This document shows, piece by piece, positions 9,263 through 18,000 of a stretch of DNA of 57,482 nucleotides. Positions within the stretch are counted from its first letter, which is position 1. Each line of letters begins with the position of its first letter. Under the pieces are notes generated by a model that did no database searches, was not told the DNA's origin, and worked only from the letters and a program-made list of their open reading frames with translations. The translations under genes were made by a program, and so were the position numbers. Origin of the DNA: Candidatus Enterococcus huntleyi (GTDB lineage: Bacteria; Bacillota; Bacilli; Lactobacillales; Enterococcaceae); the NCBI RefSeq assembly GCF_009933175.1, contig NZ_MAEJ01000018.1, forward strand, positions 1 to 57,482, in the 5' to 3' direction.

Positions 9263-9290
9263 TTGCAATTACTTCTGGAAATTGTACAAT
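9263..9290 (+). promoter_or_regulatory. Promoter of the 61-aa gene
   Basis: TTGCAA (9263-9268), a 16-bp spacer and TACAAT (9285-9290). Its position inside the longer open frame shows that translation must begin at 9314. Confidence 0.65.
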
Positions 9291-9313
9291 ACAAAAGAAG
9301 GGAATGTGATACG

Positions 9314-9499
9314 ATGAATGATTACGAAAAACAATTAGAAGAGTTAAAAGCGGGGGAGATTCAGGAAATCGAAGTAACTAGAGAAAATTTCTTTTTATTT
9401 CGAGAAGCTTGGATAAAAAGAGAAGACCGAAAATATTTCGTTGGTGAAGCACATTTAAATGGTGGGGTAACCTATCGTTATGATCCAACTGTCTTATAA
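9314..9499 (+). CDS. Small protein of unknown function, 61 aa
   Basis: It begins MNDYEKQLEELKAGEIQEIE and ends GGVTYRYDPTVL. Acidic helices are followed by a beta-like tail (YFVGEAHLNGGVTYRY). AAGGGA lies upstream of the ATG. The frame is open from 9242, but the promoter at 9263-9290 excludes the earlier start. A strong terminator follows, so it is probably a stand-alone gene. Small enterococcal orphans look like this; no function is assigned. Confidence 0.7.
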   Translation: MNDYEKQLEELKAGEIQEIEVTRENFFLFREAWIKREDRKYFVGEAHLNGGVTYRYDPTVL

Positions 9500-9507
9500 A
9501 ATTAGTA

Positions 9508-9547
9508 GGGAGGTATGACAAAGTTTTTGTCGTTCCTCCCGTTTTTT
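9508..9547 (+). terminator. Intrinsic terminator
   Basis: GGGAGG (9508-9513) pairs with CCTCCC (9535-9540), with an inner TGACAAA/TTTGTCG extension, followed by GTTTTTTA. Confidence 0.85.
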
Positions 9548-9575
9548 ATACGCAGTCTATTTATAGCCTCATTAG

Positions 9576-10046
9576 TTATTTTGAGAGATTATTTGCTTCA
9601 AAATAGGGAATGTCAGAATTATTTTGTTTGATTATTCCTCGACGCTTTCCTTGATATTCATTTTCTTCGATGGATACTAATTTTTCGGCATTATCTATAT
9701 AAATAAAATAAGAAACTTGTTCATCTGAAAAAATTGCTTCTATTATATAAATCTTATTATGGTTTGATTCGTTCGGCGTATAAATCTGAATGGTTTGAAT
9801 TGACTCAGAGGGTACCGTTGTCTCAATAGTCTGGATTATTTCGAACACATCCTCAGGAACATCTTCTTTACTTAATGTTTGATTAGTAGTTGCCGAAATC
9901 TCAGGTGCTGACTCACTGATATCCGACTGAGTGGCATGCATAGCCATGTTTACATCACTAGATTGGCTCTGCGAATTTTCTTTAGCACAAGCCGTTAAAA
10001 ATAGGAGACTTCCGAATATAGAAATTATTACAAGTGATTTTTTCAT
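9576..10046 (-). CDS. Putative lipoprotein of unknown function
   Basis: 156 residues. The N terminus MKKSLVIISIFGSLLFLTAC is a lipoprotein signal with lipobox LTAC and Cys20 as the acylation site. A Ser/Thr-rich linker (about 25-65) is followed by a globular acidic domain ending near LSK. It would be exported and anchored to the outer face of the membrane. It is the second gene of a leftward pair, 18 bp after a two-helix membrane protein gene. Confidence 0.75.
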   Translation of the reverse strand: MKKSLVIISIFGSLLFLTACAKENSQSQSSDVNMAMHATQSDISESAPEISATTNQTLSKEDVPEDVFEIIQTIETTVPSESIQTIQIYTPNESNHNKIYIIEAIFSDEQVSYFIYIDNAEKLVSIEENEYQGKRRGIIKQNNSDIPYFEANNLSK

Positions 10047-10064
10047 AGTCAGTTATGACCCTTT

Positions 10065-10253
10065 CTATTTTGATTTAGACTTCAAGAGGGTAAGAACTGT
10101 CAGTGGGAGACATAGCACTAAGTAACCAATAATGGTAAATATAAGTACTTTTATCCAAAAAGCAGCACCTGAGAATAAAAGAATTCCACCGTATCCAGCT
10201 GCAATCGATAGAACATAGCAGATGAATAATTGAAAAAAACGTTTAAAAGTCAT
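10065..10253 (-). CDS. Small two-helix membrane protein, 62 aa
   Basis: Two hydrophobic segments (about 7-30 and 33-57) are followed by a Lys/Ser tail (LLKSKSK). AAGGAAG precedes the ATG. It is the first gene of a leftward pair with the lipoprotein, and a TGC-TATAAT extended -10 lies near 10345-10340 on the minus strand. No family is recognised. Confidence 0.7.
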   Translation of the reverse strand: MTFKRFFQLFICYVLSIAAGYGGILLFSGAAFWIKVLIFTIIGYLVLCLPLTVLTLLKSKSK

Positions 10254-10400
10254 TTTTTATCTTCCTTTGTATAAAGTTTTATATGAATGATATTTTGAGC
10301 ATAAAGACATTTTAAAACTAGCCTAAAAAAACATTACACCAATTATAGCAAATTTATCCGCAAAATTAGAAATATTTTGCCCCTTCTAATCTCGTATAGT

Positions 10401-10474
10401 AAAAAAACTGAAAGAGCGAACTAAATCGCTCCTTCAGTTAGGCAATTTGCCCCTGCCAAGGTATCCTTAGTGTA
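10401..10474 (-). ncRNA. Candidate small RNA or leader with terminator
   Basis: On the minus strand an extended -10 (TGC-TACACT, 10477-10469) is followed by a short GC-richer stretch GGCAGGGGCAAATTGCC (10457-10441) able to form a small hairpin. A near-perfect 12-bp stem follows (10437-10426 with 10419-10408), then TTTTTTT (10407-10401). No gene lies upstream on this strand before the terminator at 10957-11008. A transcript of about 60 nt would result, either a small RNA or a leader for the membrane protein gene starting at 10253. No known riboswitch is recognised and the -35 is weak. Confidence 0.5.
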
Positions 10475-10725
10475 GCATAAAATTTTTGAAAGGCTACGGA
10501 AAAGATAAAAAATATTTCACCAAAAAATTAAAAAAAATAAAAGAATAGCCACTCACCTTGCGTATATTTACTATGAATGGACCTAGTACGAGTGAAAGAA
10601 GTGACCTATTTTTGTATAGATAGGTGAAAATTTATCGATTATCGTTTAAATTATTTTTGATAAAGTAAAAAAAACGCTTTAAATTCTAAAAATAAGGTAT
10701 AATCGTATTATGGGGAGGCGATAAT

Positions 10726-10941
10726 ATGCAGGATAATCGACAGATTGATCAATTGAAAAAAGATAAAATGAAGTATGTTCAACGTCTGGCTGCTTATTAT
10801 CAGCAGATTGACTCGATTGATATAGGAGAGAAACGCGATAATATCATTAAGGAGATTCTGAGTAATCGCCAAGAAATCTTTTCAATCAATAAGCAACTTG
10901 AAGAATTAGAAAAAAATTCGGCGGAGGAAAGAAATACATGA
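10726..10941 (+). CDS. Small charged coiled-coil protein, 71 aa
   Basis: Strongly alpha-helical and charged (QIDQLKKDKMKYVQRL near the start, INKQLEELEKN near the end), with heptad-like spacing. TATAAT lies at 10698-10703 and GGGGAGG precedes the ATG. It stands alone between an AT-rich intergenic region and a bidirectional terminator. The function is unknown. Confidence 0.65.
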   Translation: MQDNRQIDQLKKDKMKYVQRLAAYYQQIDSIDIGEKRDNIIKEILSNRQEIFSINKQLEELEKNSAEERNT

Positions 10942-10956
10942 TCTCTGATTCAAAAT

Positions 10957-11008
10957 AATAATAGGGCAGAGCACGACTATTCTCATGTTCGACCCTATTA
11001 TTTTCTTT
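10957..11008. terminator. Bidirectional intrinsic terminator
   Basis: AATAATAGGG (10957-10966) pairs with CCCTATTATT (10993-11002), with a T-rich run after it on the + strand. It serves the 71-aa gene and, weakly, the convergent membrane protein gene. Confidence 0.8.
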
Positions 11009-11033
11009 TTTATAATTCGTTGATGACACTGGC

Positions 11034-11561
11034 CTATTTGTATAATTTTTTCAGTTGGAAATAGTTGATCAGTTCTGATAATCCATTAAAAATTAATAAG
11101 ATACCAAAAACCTGACAGACAACTAATAAAGTTTTAAAGGGGTTAAACATTAAAATTAATCCGGCAATAATCATTAAGCCGCTAAAGAATAACCAAGCAC
11201 CTTTGGCTTTCGTCGCATTCAATGCTTGCAGAAGTTGTGACGCGCCATTGACTACAATTAGCAAGCCCAAGAAAAATGGAATAACGCTAAGGATTGCTTT
11301 TGAAAAGAATAACACGATTAGCGCCAGCAGAATAAAAAATAGACTTGTGGCCATACTGAACCCGTAGCTACCAGTTTCTTTGTGCAACCGTAAAGCAGCT
11401 AAACAATTAATAATTCCCATTAAGAGAAAATAGCCAGCGATAAAATAAATGATTGCTTTAAAGAAAAAGCCAGGATTGGAAAAGGCGAACACGCCGACTA
11501 ATACATACGCAATTCCCCTTAAAATTGCATATTTCTGAAACTGTTGAAAAAAAGCTTCCAT
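11034..11561 (-). CDS. HdeD-like DUF308 membrane protein
   Basis: 175 residues from ATG 11561, which has AAAGGA 9 nt upstream (a GTG two codons earlier is too close to that site). Six hydrophobic segments come in pairs with repeated G-x-x-x-N/G motifs, including FFFKAIIYFIAGYFLLMGIIN and LMFNPFKTLLVVCQVFGILLI-type repeats. This is the DUF308 pattern of HdeD (acid resistance in enterobacteria). The role in Firmicutes is unknown. It is transcribed alone. Confidence 0.8.
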   Translation of the reverse strand: MEAFFQQFQKYAILRGIAYVLVGVFAFSNPGFFFKAIIYFIAGYFLLMGIINCLAALRLHKETGSYGFSMATSLFFILLALIVLFFSKAILSVIPFFLGLLIVVNGASQLLQALNATKAKGAWLFFSGLMIIAGLILMFNPFKTLLVVCQVFGILLIFNGLSELINYFQLKKLYK

Positions 11562-11641
11562 ACTCACTCATCCTTTCTGCTCTAATTGTACCTAATATCT
11601 GAGGAAATGACGAATTATTCGCTGTGGGAGATCCTTTTTGT

Positions 11642-11670
11642 TTGTGAAACCGAAAACAATCCGATATAAT
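11642..11670 (+). promoter_or_regulatory. Promoter of a two-gene unit
   Basis: TTGTGA (11642-11647), a 17-bp spacer and TATAAT (11665-11670). The inferred start of transcription near 11677 leaves almost no leader for the ATG at 11687 and supports the GTG at 11702. Confidence 0.75.
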
Positions 11671-11701
11671 GCAGGTATGAATAAAAATGGGGGAATGCTT
11701 T

Positions 11702-11923
11702 GTGGAAATTGCAGACACAAAATATACTGAGATGGACCGTCATTTTACTTCTGTTTTTAGGGATATGGCTTGTGGGATTGAATATGATAATTTAGATGAT
11801 GCAGAGCAATGGTTAATTACTACGTGGGGCCTCCAAGAAGGCCATCTGATTGAGTTATTTAAAACAAATCCTCAATTGGAAGTTGACGCGATGCTTCTGT
11901 TAGAAAAGCTAATAAAAAATTAG
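11702..11923 (+). CDS. Small acidic protein of unknown function, 73 aa
   Basis: The start is taken at GTG 11702 with GGGGGA 7 nt upstream. The protein is acidic and helical (DDAEQWLITTWGLQEGHLIE, then a leucine-rich C-terminal helix MLLLEKLIKN). No family is recognised. It is 23 bp upstream of another small gene and probably cotranscribed with it. Confidence 0.65.
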   Translation: MEIADTKYTEMDRHFTSVFRDMACGIEYDNLDDAEQWLITTWGLQEGHLIELFKTNPQLEVDAMLLLEKLIKN

Positions 11924-11946
11924 GATGTTGTAGGAGGTTTCTTTGG

Positions 11947-12150
11947 ATGCAAGAAGAACAAGTTGAACTAGGCCAAAATTATCAATGTCAGCCGATTGGT
12001 TTTGAAAAAATTGTTGTAGGGGAAGTTGTTTCAAAAATGACTAATTGTGCGGTCATTCGCGTGAATTCATGTGAAACGGTGGATACTGAACAATTAGAGG
12101 CAAAATCTAATATGGTTGTTGCTCGATATGATACATTCAATCAAGTATGA
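11947..12150 (+). CDS. Small beta-rich protein of unknown function, 67 aa
   Basis: It begins MQEEQVELGQNYQCQPIGFE; later VGEVVSKMTNCAVIRVNSC suggests a small beta barrel. TAGGAGG lies 9 nt before the ATG. It is the second gene of a two-gene unit closed by a strong terminator. Three Cys residues have no recognisable metal motif. The function is unknown. Confidence 0.65.
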   Translation: MQEEQVELGQNYQCQPIGFEKIVVGEVVSKMTNCAVIRVNSCETVDTEQLEAKSNMVVARYDTFNQV

Positions 12151-12196
12151 AACTAGGGATATATTCTTGGCGTAAAAATGAATGATAACTTCTATA

Positions 12197-12241
12197 GATT
12201 GCGATATCAGTTATTTTGACTAATATCGCAATCTTTTTCTT
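12197..12241 (+). terminator. Intrinsic terminator
   Basis: A perfect 11-bp stem: GATTGCGATAT (12197-12207) with ATATCGCAATC (12223-12233), followed by TTTTTCTTTT. Confidence 0.92.
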
Positions 12242-12323
12242 TTAAAATGGAAAATAAATTAATTTTTTACTTGAGAGTCTGTTATGATTAAGAGGACTAG
12301 AAATTATGGAAAGGATGGGGTGC

Positions 12324-12797
12324 ATGAGTATCTTTACGATATTGTTATTTCTGTTTGTGATTATCATGTTTTTATATTTAAATATAGTCAGAAAAGAAAT
12401 TCGGATTACCGCAATTAGACGGAAAAACACAACGATTTTTATTATTTGCCTTGCGATACTTACTCTTTGGCTGACAGTGACGACTTATACAACAATAGAT
12501 GAGCAGATACGGGGCGTGCTTTCTGCCTTGATATTTTTGAGTTTTTTATTGGATCGAAAAGGGCTCAGCGAGGAGCGGATTATTCTCAATGTGTTTGATC
12601 GTCGTGGCGTCATGTATTCAGAGATTGACCGAGTTGTGCTCTATCAGGTCAAAGATTCAAAGGAAGTTAGAATGAATTTTTTCAAGAAAGGTTTAAGAGG
12701 TCCTTTGTTAAATTTCTCTTTGCCAATCGAAGAATTAGTGCTTTTTCTCTCAACAAAACTTGGGGAAGAAGCAGATTTAGAAATAGTGATAGAGTAA
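12324..12797 (+). CDS. Membrane protein, DUF5673-like
   Basis: The start is taken at 12324 (MSIFTILLFLFVIIM), since AGGATGGGG lies just before it. 157 residues: one N-terminal transmembrane segment, two more near residues 40-80, then a soluble C-terminal domain with FDRRGVMYSEIDRVVLYQ, resembling PH-like or DUF5673 membrane proteins of Firmicutes. It is a single gene with its own terminator. The assignment is tentative. Confidence 0.65.
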   Translation: MSIFTILLFLFVIIMFLYLNIVRKEIRITAIRRKNTTIFIICLAILTLWLTVTTYTTIDEQIRGVLSALIFLSFLLDRKGLSEERIILNVFDRRGVMYSEIDRVVLYQVKDSKEVRMNFFKKGLRGPLLNFSLPIEELVLFLSTKLGEEADLEIVIE

Positions 12798-12803
12798 GAA
12801 AAA

Positions 12804-12838
12804 GAAGCTTTGAGATACCACTCAGGCTTCTTTATTTT
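12804..12838 (+). terminator. Intrinsic terminator
   Basis: GAAGCTTTGAG (12804-12814) pairs with CTCAGGCTTC (12821-12830), one bulge, then TTTATTTT. Confidence 0.75.
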
Positions 12839-12918
12839 CGTTTATTAAAAAGAGACAAACGTTTTCTAATGACATTACAACTGAGAAATCATCAAATTAA
12901 CAGGTTAGGGGTATAAAC

Positions 12919-12970
12919 TTACAGTTATTAATTTTTTTAGGAATAAACATACACTATTGTCTGTTTATTC
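12919..12970 (+). promoter_or_regulatory. Peptide transporter promoter with a 9-bp inverted repeat
   Basis: TTACAG (12919-12924), a 17-bp spacer and AATAAA (12942-12947) form a possible promoter. GAATAAACA (12941-12949) and TGTTTATTC (12962-12970) are exact inverted copies with a 12-bp gap, covering the -10 and the start of transcription. That is where a repressor would sit. The regulator is unknown. Confidence 0.45.
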
Positions 12971-12999
12971 TGAATAAAAAAGAGAATTGGGGTTTTACA

Positions 13000-14466
13000 A
13001 TGGAAAATGAGCAGGATCGGTCATTCTTTGGGCAACCCAAAGGTCTTTCGACATTGTTCTTTACAGAAATGTGGGAAAGATTTAGTTATTACGGGATGCG
13101 TGCCATACTCATTTATTATATTTATGATACCGTAGCTAATGGTGGGCTAGGTTTACCTCGAACAACGGCACTAGCGATTATGTCAATTTATGGCTCCCTA
13201 GTATTTATGTCAAGTATCATTGGTGGTTGGCTTTCTGATCGAGTGTTGGGTTCGCGGAAAACAGTCTTTTATGGCGGCGTGTTCATCATGGTTGGTCATG
13301 TTGTTTTGGCTACTCCACTTGGGATTGTTGCGCTTTTTCTTTCGATGATTCTAATTATTATCGGTACAGGGATGCTCAAGCCAAATGTTTCTGGAATGGT
13401 CGGCCATCTGTATTCGAAGACTGACTTACGACGAGATGCTGGATTTTCAATCTTCTATATGGGGATTAATATGGGCGCCTTACTTGCACCCTTTATTGTT
13501 GGAACGCTTGGGCAAAAATACAATTATCATTTAGGCTTTTCAATCGCAGCTTTCGGAATGTTCTTTGGTTTACTCCAGTATTATATTCAGGGAAAGAAAA
13601 GTTTAAATACGATTGGGCAAGACCCTACAAATCCTATGGATATGGCGGAGAAGAAAAAATTCGTTACAGCTACGGTTATTGCTGCAATCGTTGTTGCAGT
13701 TATTTTTGGAGTCGCATATGTGACTAAAAATTTAACCATCGATTTCTTTGTCAATGCAATCAGTCTATTGGGAATCATGTTGCCTGTCTATTACTTTACA
13801 AAAATGCTTACGTCAAAAGATGTTACAGCGGAAGAAAAACCTAAAGTGATGGCTTATATTCCTTTATTTCTATCAGCTATCGTCTTTTGGTCTTTAGAAG
13901 AACAAGGCTCATCTATTTTAGCCTTATTTGCTAGTGAACGAACCAAAGAATCGCTATTTGGAATTTCAGTAGCAGCGAGCTGGTTTCAATCGTTGAATCC
14001 AATTTTTGTTTTTATTTTAACACCCGTCTTTGTAACTTTATGGACAAAATTAGGTAAGAAACAACCATCAACTGTCGTGAAATTTTCGGTTGGATTGATT
14101 TTTGCGGGTCTCTCTTTTGTCTTATTAATGTTTCCAGGATTACTGTTTGGAACGGATTCAAAAGTTAGCCCCTTGTGGCTGGTCCTAAGTTTCTTTATTA
14201 TGATTGTTGGAGAGATGTGTCTCTCACCAGTTGGCTTGTCAATTACAACAAAACTGGCACCACGAGCTTTTGAAGCACAAACAGTTGCTATTTGGCTACT
14301 TGCCGATGCTGCTTCACAGGCAATCAATGCGCAAATCGCGCGCTTCTACACACCTGCGACAGAATCAGCTTATTTCGGTATTGTAGGAGGCGTGGCCGTC
14401 ATCGCCGGAATCATTCTCTTCTTAGTAAAAAATCCGATTAAAAAATTGATGGGCTCTGTTCATTGA
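13000..14466 (+). CDS. dtpT: POT-family proton-coupled di/tripeptide transporter
   Basis: 488 residues with the MFS layout of 12-14 membrane segments. The signature TEMWERFSYYGMRAILIYY lies at about residues 22-40, covering the ExxERFxYY proton/peptide motif. A second POT motif, FYMGINMGALLAPFIVGTLG, lies near 152-171. The family imports di- and tripeptides with protons, an important nitrogen route for amino-acid-auxotrophic lactic acid bacteria. The ribosome site is a modest GGGG. It stands alone, with an inverted repeat upstream and a terminator downstream. Confidence 0.93.
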   Translation: MENEQDRSFFGQPKGLSTLFFTEMWERFSYYGMRAILIYYIYDTVANGGLGLPRTTALAIMSIYGSLVFMSSIIGGWLSDRVLGSRKTVFYGGVFIMVGHVVLATPLGIVALFLSMILIIIGTGMLKPNVSGMVGHLYSKTDLRRDAGFSIFYMGINMGALLAPFIVGTLGQKYNYHLGFSIAAFGMFFGLLQYYIQGKKSLNTIGQDPTNPMDMAEKKKFVTATVIAAIVVAVIFGVAYVTKNLTIDFFVNAISLLGIMLPVYYFTKMLTSKDVTAEEKPKVMAYIPLFLSAIVFWSLEEQGSSILALFASERTKESLFGISVAASWFQSLNPIFVFILTPVFVTLWTKLGKKQPSTVVKFSVGLIFAGLSFVLLMFPGLLFGTDSKVSPLWLVLSFFIMIVGEMCLSPVGLSITTKLAPRAFEAQTVAIWLLADAASQAINAQIARFYTPATESAYFGIVGGVAVIAGIILFLVKNPIKKLMGSVH

Positions 14467-14552
14467 TTAAACAGGCTGAATGAAGGAAACAAGCTCGATA
14501 AACGATAAACAAATACTAATCACTCTTTTTTACTAGTAAAGTGAAAATAAAA

Positions 14553-14617
14553 AAGTCTTTTCTTTTATTCAAAGGATGCGTCATTCTTTCGCGTATCTTT
14601 TGAATGAAGAGGGCTTT
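14553..14617 (+). terminator. Long intrinsic terminator after dtpT
   Basis: A long imperfect stem, with AGTCTTTTC...TTCAAAGGATGCG on one side and CGCGTATCTTTTGAATGAAG...GGCT on the other, ends in TTTTTTATTT. Confidence 0.75.
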
Positions 14618-14862
14618 TTTATTTACTCTAATAGCTGAGAATCGCAGAGGGTGAAGAATTAGCAACCAGAGTATACGGCATCATTGGAATCAGTTATCGA
14701 CGGTCTATGATTTTTAAGAATGATATAGAGGATAAGAGACGAAATTATTATTAATCTAAGGTACACTATGACTAACACAAGTAAAAATGGAAAATAAATA
14801 CAAATTAAACGTAAATTTACTATGCGATTATGGCATAATGACAAGTAAAGGAGAGGGGTTCT

Positions 14863-14925
14863 ATGTCAAATCTCTTAGCTGATCACAAATTGGTAAGAAG
14901 AACGCAAAAATCGATTGAGGTCTAA
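14863..14925 (+). CDS. Possible 20-aa peptide or gene remnant
   Basis: ATG at 14863 follows AAAGGAGAGGGG, a much stronger ribosome site than chance would give. The frame reads MSNLLADHKLVRRTQKSIEV and then stops. It may be a tiny peptide or the 5' stub of a lost gene. No promoter is certain. Confidence 0.3.
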   Translation: MSNLLADHKLVRRTQKSIEV

Positions 14926-15004
14926 CGATGGTTACTTATTAAGATTCGTTTTTATAGGCAGTCATTCCGTCTGCTGTACAAATCAAAAACCTCTTAAAAA
15001 TACA

Positions 15005-15032
15005 GAACAAACGTTCCATTTTTTGTTATAAT
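15005..15032 (+). promoter_or_regulatory. LexA-type SOS box and -10 of rexBA
   Basis: GAACAAACGTTC at 15005-15016 matches the Gram-positive LexA (DinR) box GAAC-N4-GTTC exactly, and its flanks fit the extended consensus CGAACRNRYGTTYC except for the first base. A TATAAT -10 lies at 15027-15032, and the box covers the place of the poor -35. LexA repression of the recombination nuclease is inferred. Confidence 0.7.
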
Positions 15033-15080
15033 ATACTTATATGAAAAAATCTCAGTACAAAGAAAGAAGGATGTGATCAC

Positions 15081-18000
15081 GTGAGTCTACAGTTTATTAT
15101 TGGTTCAGCAAAACATGACCACGAAGCTTCTATAATCAAAGAAGCCAATGAATGGCTCTCCAATAATCCTAAAAATGAAGTCTATTTTTTAGTTCCAAAC
15201 TATAATAAATTTGAGCAAGAGCAGGCAATTCTTTCTCAGCTTCGTCATTCGCAAAATTTAAAAACAATTAGCACAACTAGAGTACAGGTGTTTAGTTTTT
15301 ATCGTCTGGCTTGGTTTTTTCTTCAGCAAACAACCTTGCTTTCAGGGAATGAATTAAGTGAAGCCGGTGCGGCGATGATTTTTAGGCAAATTTTAGAGAA
15401 AGAACAAGAACAGTTAACAGTCTTTCGTGGCGAGGTTAACAAAACTGGGTTTATTCAACAACTATATTCGTTATATATGGAGTTAAAAGGTGGAAATATT
15501 GCGCCAGAAGATCTCAAATTTGTGGGAACAAAGCCGCAAACTAATAGTGAAGAGACAGTCAAAGACGTTGACCAACAATTAAAACTAGCTGATCTACACT
15601 TCTTATTTTCCAAGTTTGAAGAAGAGCTAGTGAAACGTGATATTCTTTCCCCGGACGTTTTAGATTTATTAATTAATTATCTACCAACACTAGATTTAGA
15701 GCATACAAAATTTATTGTGTCAGGTTTCTCGCATTTTAATGGACAGGAACATCAATTAGTTGCAACCTTAATGACCTATAGCCACCTAACACTCGCTTTA
15801 ATTCTAGATAAAAGCTATCCAACTGAGAAACCCCATCCGTTGAATTTATTTAGAGAAACTGGTGAATTATATTACCGTTTGAAGCAAGTGGCTAATGCAC
15901 AAAAAGTCCCAACCTTTATGGACAAAACGGCGCCAGTCAAAAACAGACGCCCTGAGTTTGAAGCACTCGATAATTCATGGGTAGCTACACAAAATCAAGA
16001 ATCGTTTGAGAAGAAAACTCTGGAAAATAATCAGGCGATTCATATCTGGAAAGCGGACACGCCAACGGTTGAAGTGCAACAAGTAGCTGTGGAAATTCGC
16101 CGTTTAGTCGTGGAAGAAGGCTATCGTTATCGAGATATTCAACTGCTAACAGGAGAAGTTGATCTCTATAAACAGTTGATTGAACCCACGTTTAATCAGA
16201 TGAGTATTCCTTGTTATATTGATGAAGATCAGCTGATGGAACAGCATCCATTAGTAGAATTTCTAAATTCGCTGTTTGCTATTGATCGGTATCATTACCG
16301 TCAAGCAGATGTTTTTCGTTTTTTGCGCACGGAATTATTTTTACCTGAAAAGAATGAGCAAGACTGGGAAGAGCAAAGAGATACGTTTAGACGTCAGGTA
16401 GATATCACGGAAAATGTCGCTTTAGCCTATAATTTCCAAGGCAGCTTTTGGACAAGAGAGCGTGACTGGCACTTCATTTCTTATGATTTCGAATCAGAAA
16501 GTCTTAACGAATCTGATTCACTGGAAACCATCTCCAATACAGTCCGAAAACTACTTCAAAGTCGATTACCAGAATTTTTCACTGCTATCAAAGAAGCCAA
16601 AACAGGTGGACAAGCCGCAACTATTCTCTATCAGTTCTTAGTGAATGCAGGAGTGGAATCACAGTTAGTCGCGTGGCGAGATCAGGAAGTAACTAGAGGA
16701 AATCTGGAAGCTGCCCGTAACCATGAACAAACCTGGGCCGCTTTAATCGATTTATTAGATGAATATGTGATTATTTATGGAAATGAGGCTTTTGATTGGC
16801 GGACCTTCCAAGATATTTTAGCAAGTGGACTTGAGAATCTAAGCTATGGAAAAATTCCGACAGCAATTGATCAAGTACAGGTCAATAAGCTGGACTTAGC
16901 AAGAATTGACCAAGAAAAAATCACGTTTGCCCTAGGCTTAAATGAACAGGTTTTTCCAAGTCAGTCAGAAACAAAAGGCCTACTAACTAGTGAAGAGCGA
17001 CAATTATTAAACGACCGCCTGGAAGAAAACCAGTATTTAGTGGATGCTTCTAGTCAATCGATGGCGCAAAAACCTTTTCAAGCCTACTTAGTCTTTCTTT
17101 CTGCTAGTGAAAAACTTTATCTGACGTTTGCCGCAAACTATGATACCAAAAAGAATATTCGAATTTCGCCTTATGTTGCAAGAATTAGCCAGTATTTAGG
17201 GATACCTATCCAAGACCGAACTGCCTTAAATTTAACAAGTCCGCTGTCAGAATTCGTCGGCACGTACCGCAATTTAATTAGTAGTTTAAACACGCTTTAT
17301 CGTCTATCAGACGAAGCAAAGGTCAATCTACCCGTGAATTGGCAAACAATTGAAAAGAAATTGAAGAATTCAGCGTATCGAACAATTGCTGAAAAAGTTT
17401 TTTCTAGTCGTCACTATCAAAACATCCCAGTCTCTCTCTCTGCAGATTTAGCAGGAGAAATTTATGGAGAAGACTTGTATGCATCCATTTCGCGAATGGA
17501 AAACTTCTACAATTGTCAGTATAAATATTTTGCTAATTTTGGTTTGAAATTAAAAGAGCGTGAATTATATGGTTTAACGCCAGCTGCGACGGGTGATTTT
17601 TATCATGAAGCCCTAGATCAATTCTTTAAATTACTATTTTCGAGAAATTTATTGTTAACTGATTTGAATGAGGAGACACGAAAAGAATTTACTGATGAAG
17701 TATTGAAGAGTGTCTTTGGTGAAATTCGTTTTGATATTTTAGCTAGTTCTGCTCGAATGAATTATATTCGCTACCAGCTTAGCCAAACGATTCAAAAGGT
17801 AGCTTGGGCACTGCAAAAGCAGAGTCAGCGTACAGGTATGACACCTCTACAAACAGAAATTCTATTCGGCCAAATTGCGGGTGAGAAAGGTATTCCAGGA
17901 TTAGAATTACCATTAAAAAATGGTGGAAATTTACATTTGCGTGGGAAAATTGATCGTCTTGACATCGCCAAAACAGAGGACCAGACTTGGCTGAGTGTCG

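Larger units (their letters stand above)
14467..15080. other. Intergenic region between dtpT and rexB
   Basis: About 600 bp without a supported large gene. It contains the dtpT terminator (14553-14617), a 20-codon frame at 14863-14925 with a strong ribosome site, and the SOS-box promoter of rexB at the right end. A leftward 61-codon frame at 14659-14844 has no ribosome site and is not credible. Confidence 0.6.

Noticed and set aside
10401-10474. Known riboswitch (preQ1, fluoride, SAM)
   Set aside because: The conserved sequences of those classes do not match; kept only as a candidate small RNA.
14659-14844. Leftward 61-aa frame in the dtpT-rexB gap
   Set aside because: No ribosome site or promoter, and hydrophobic AT-driven composition.
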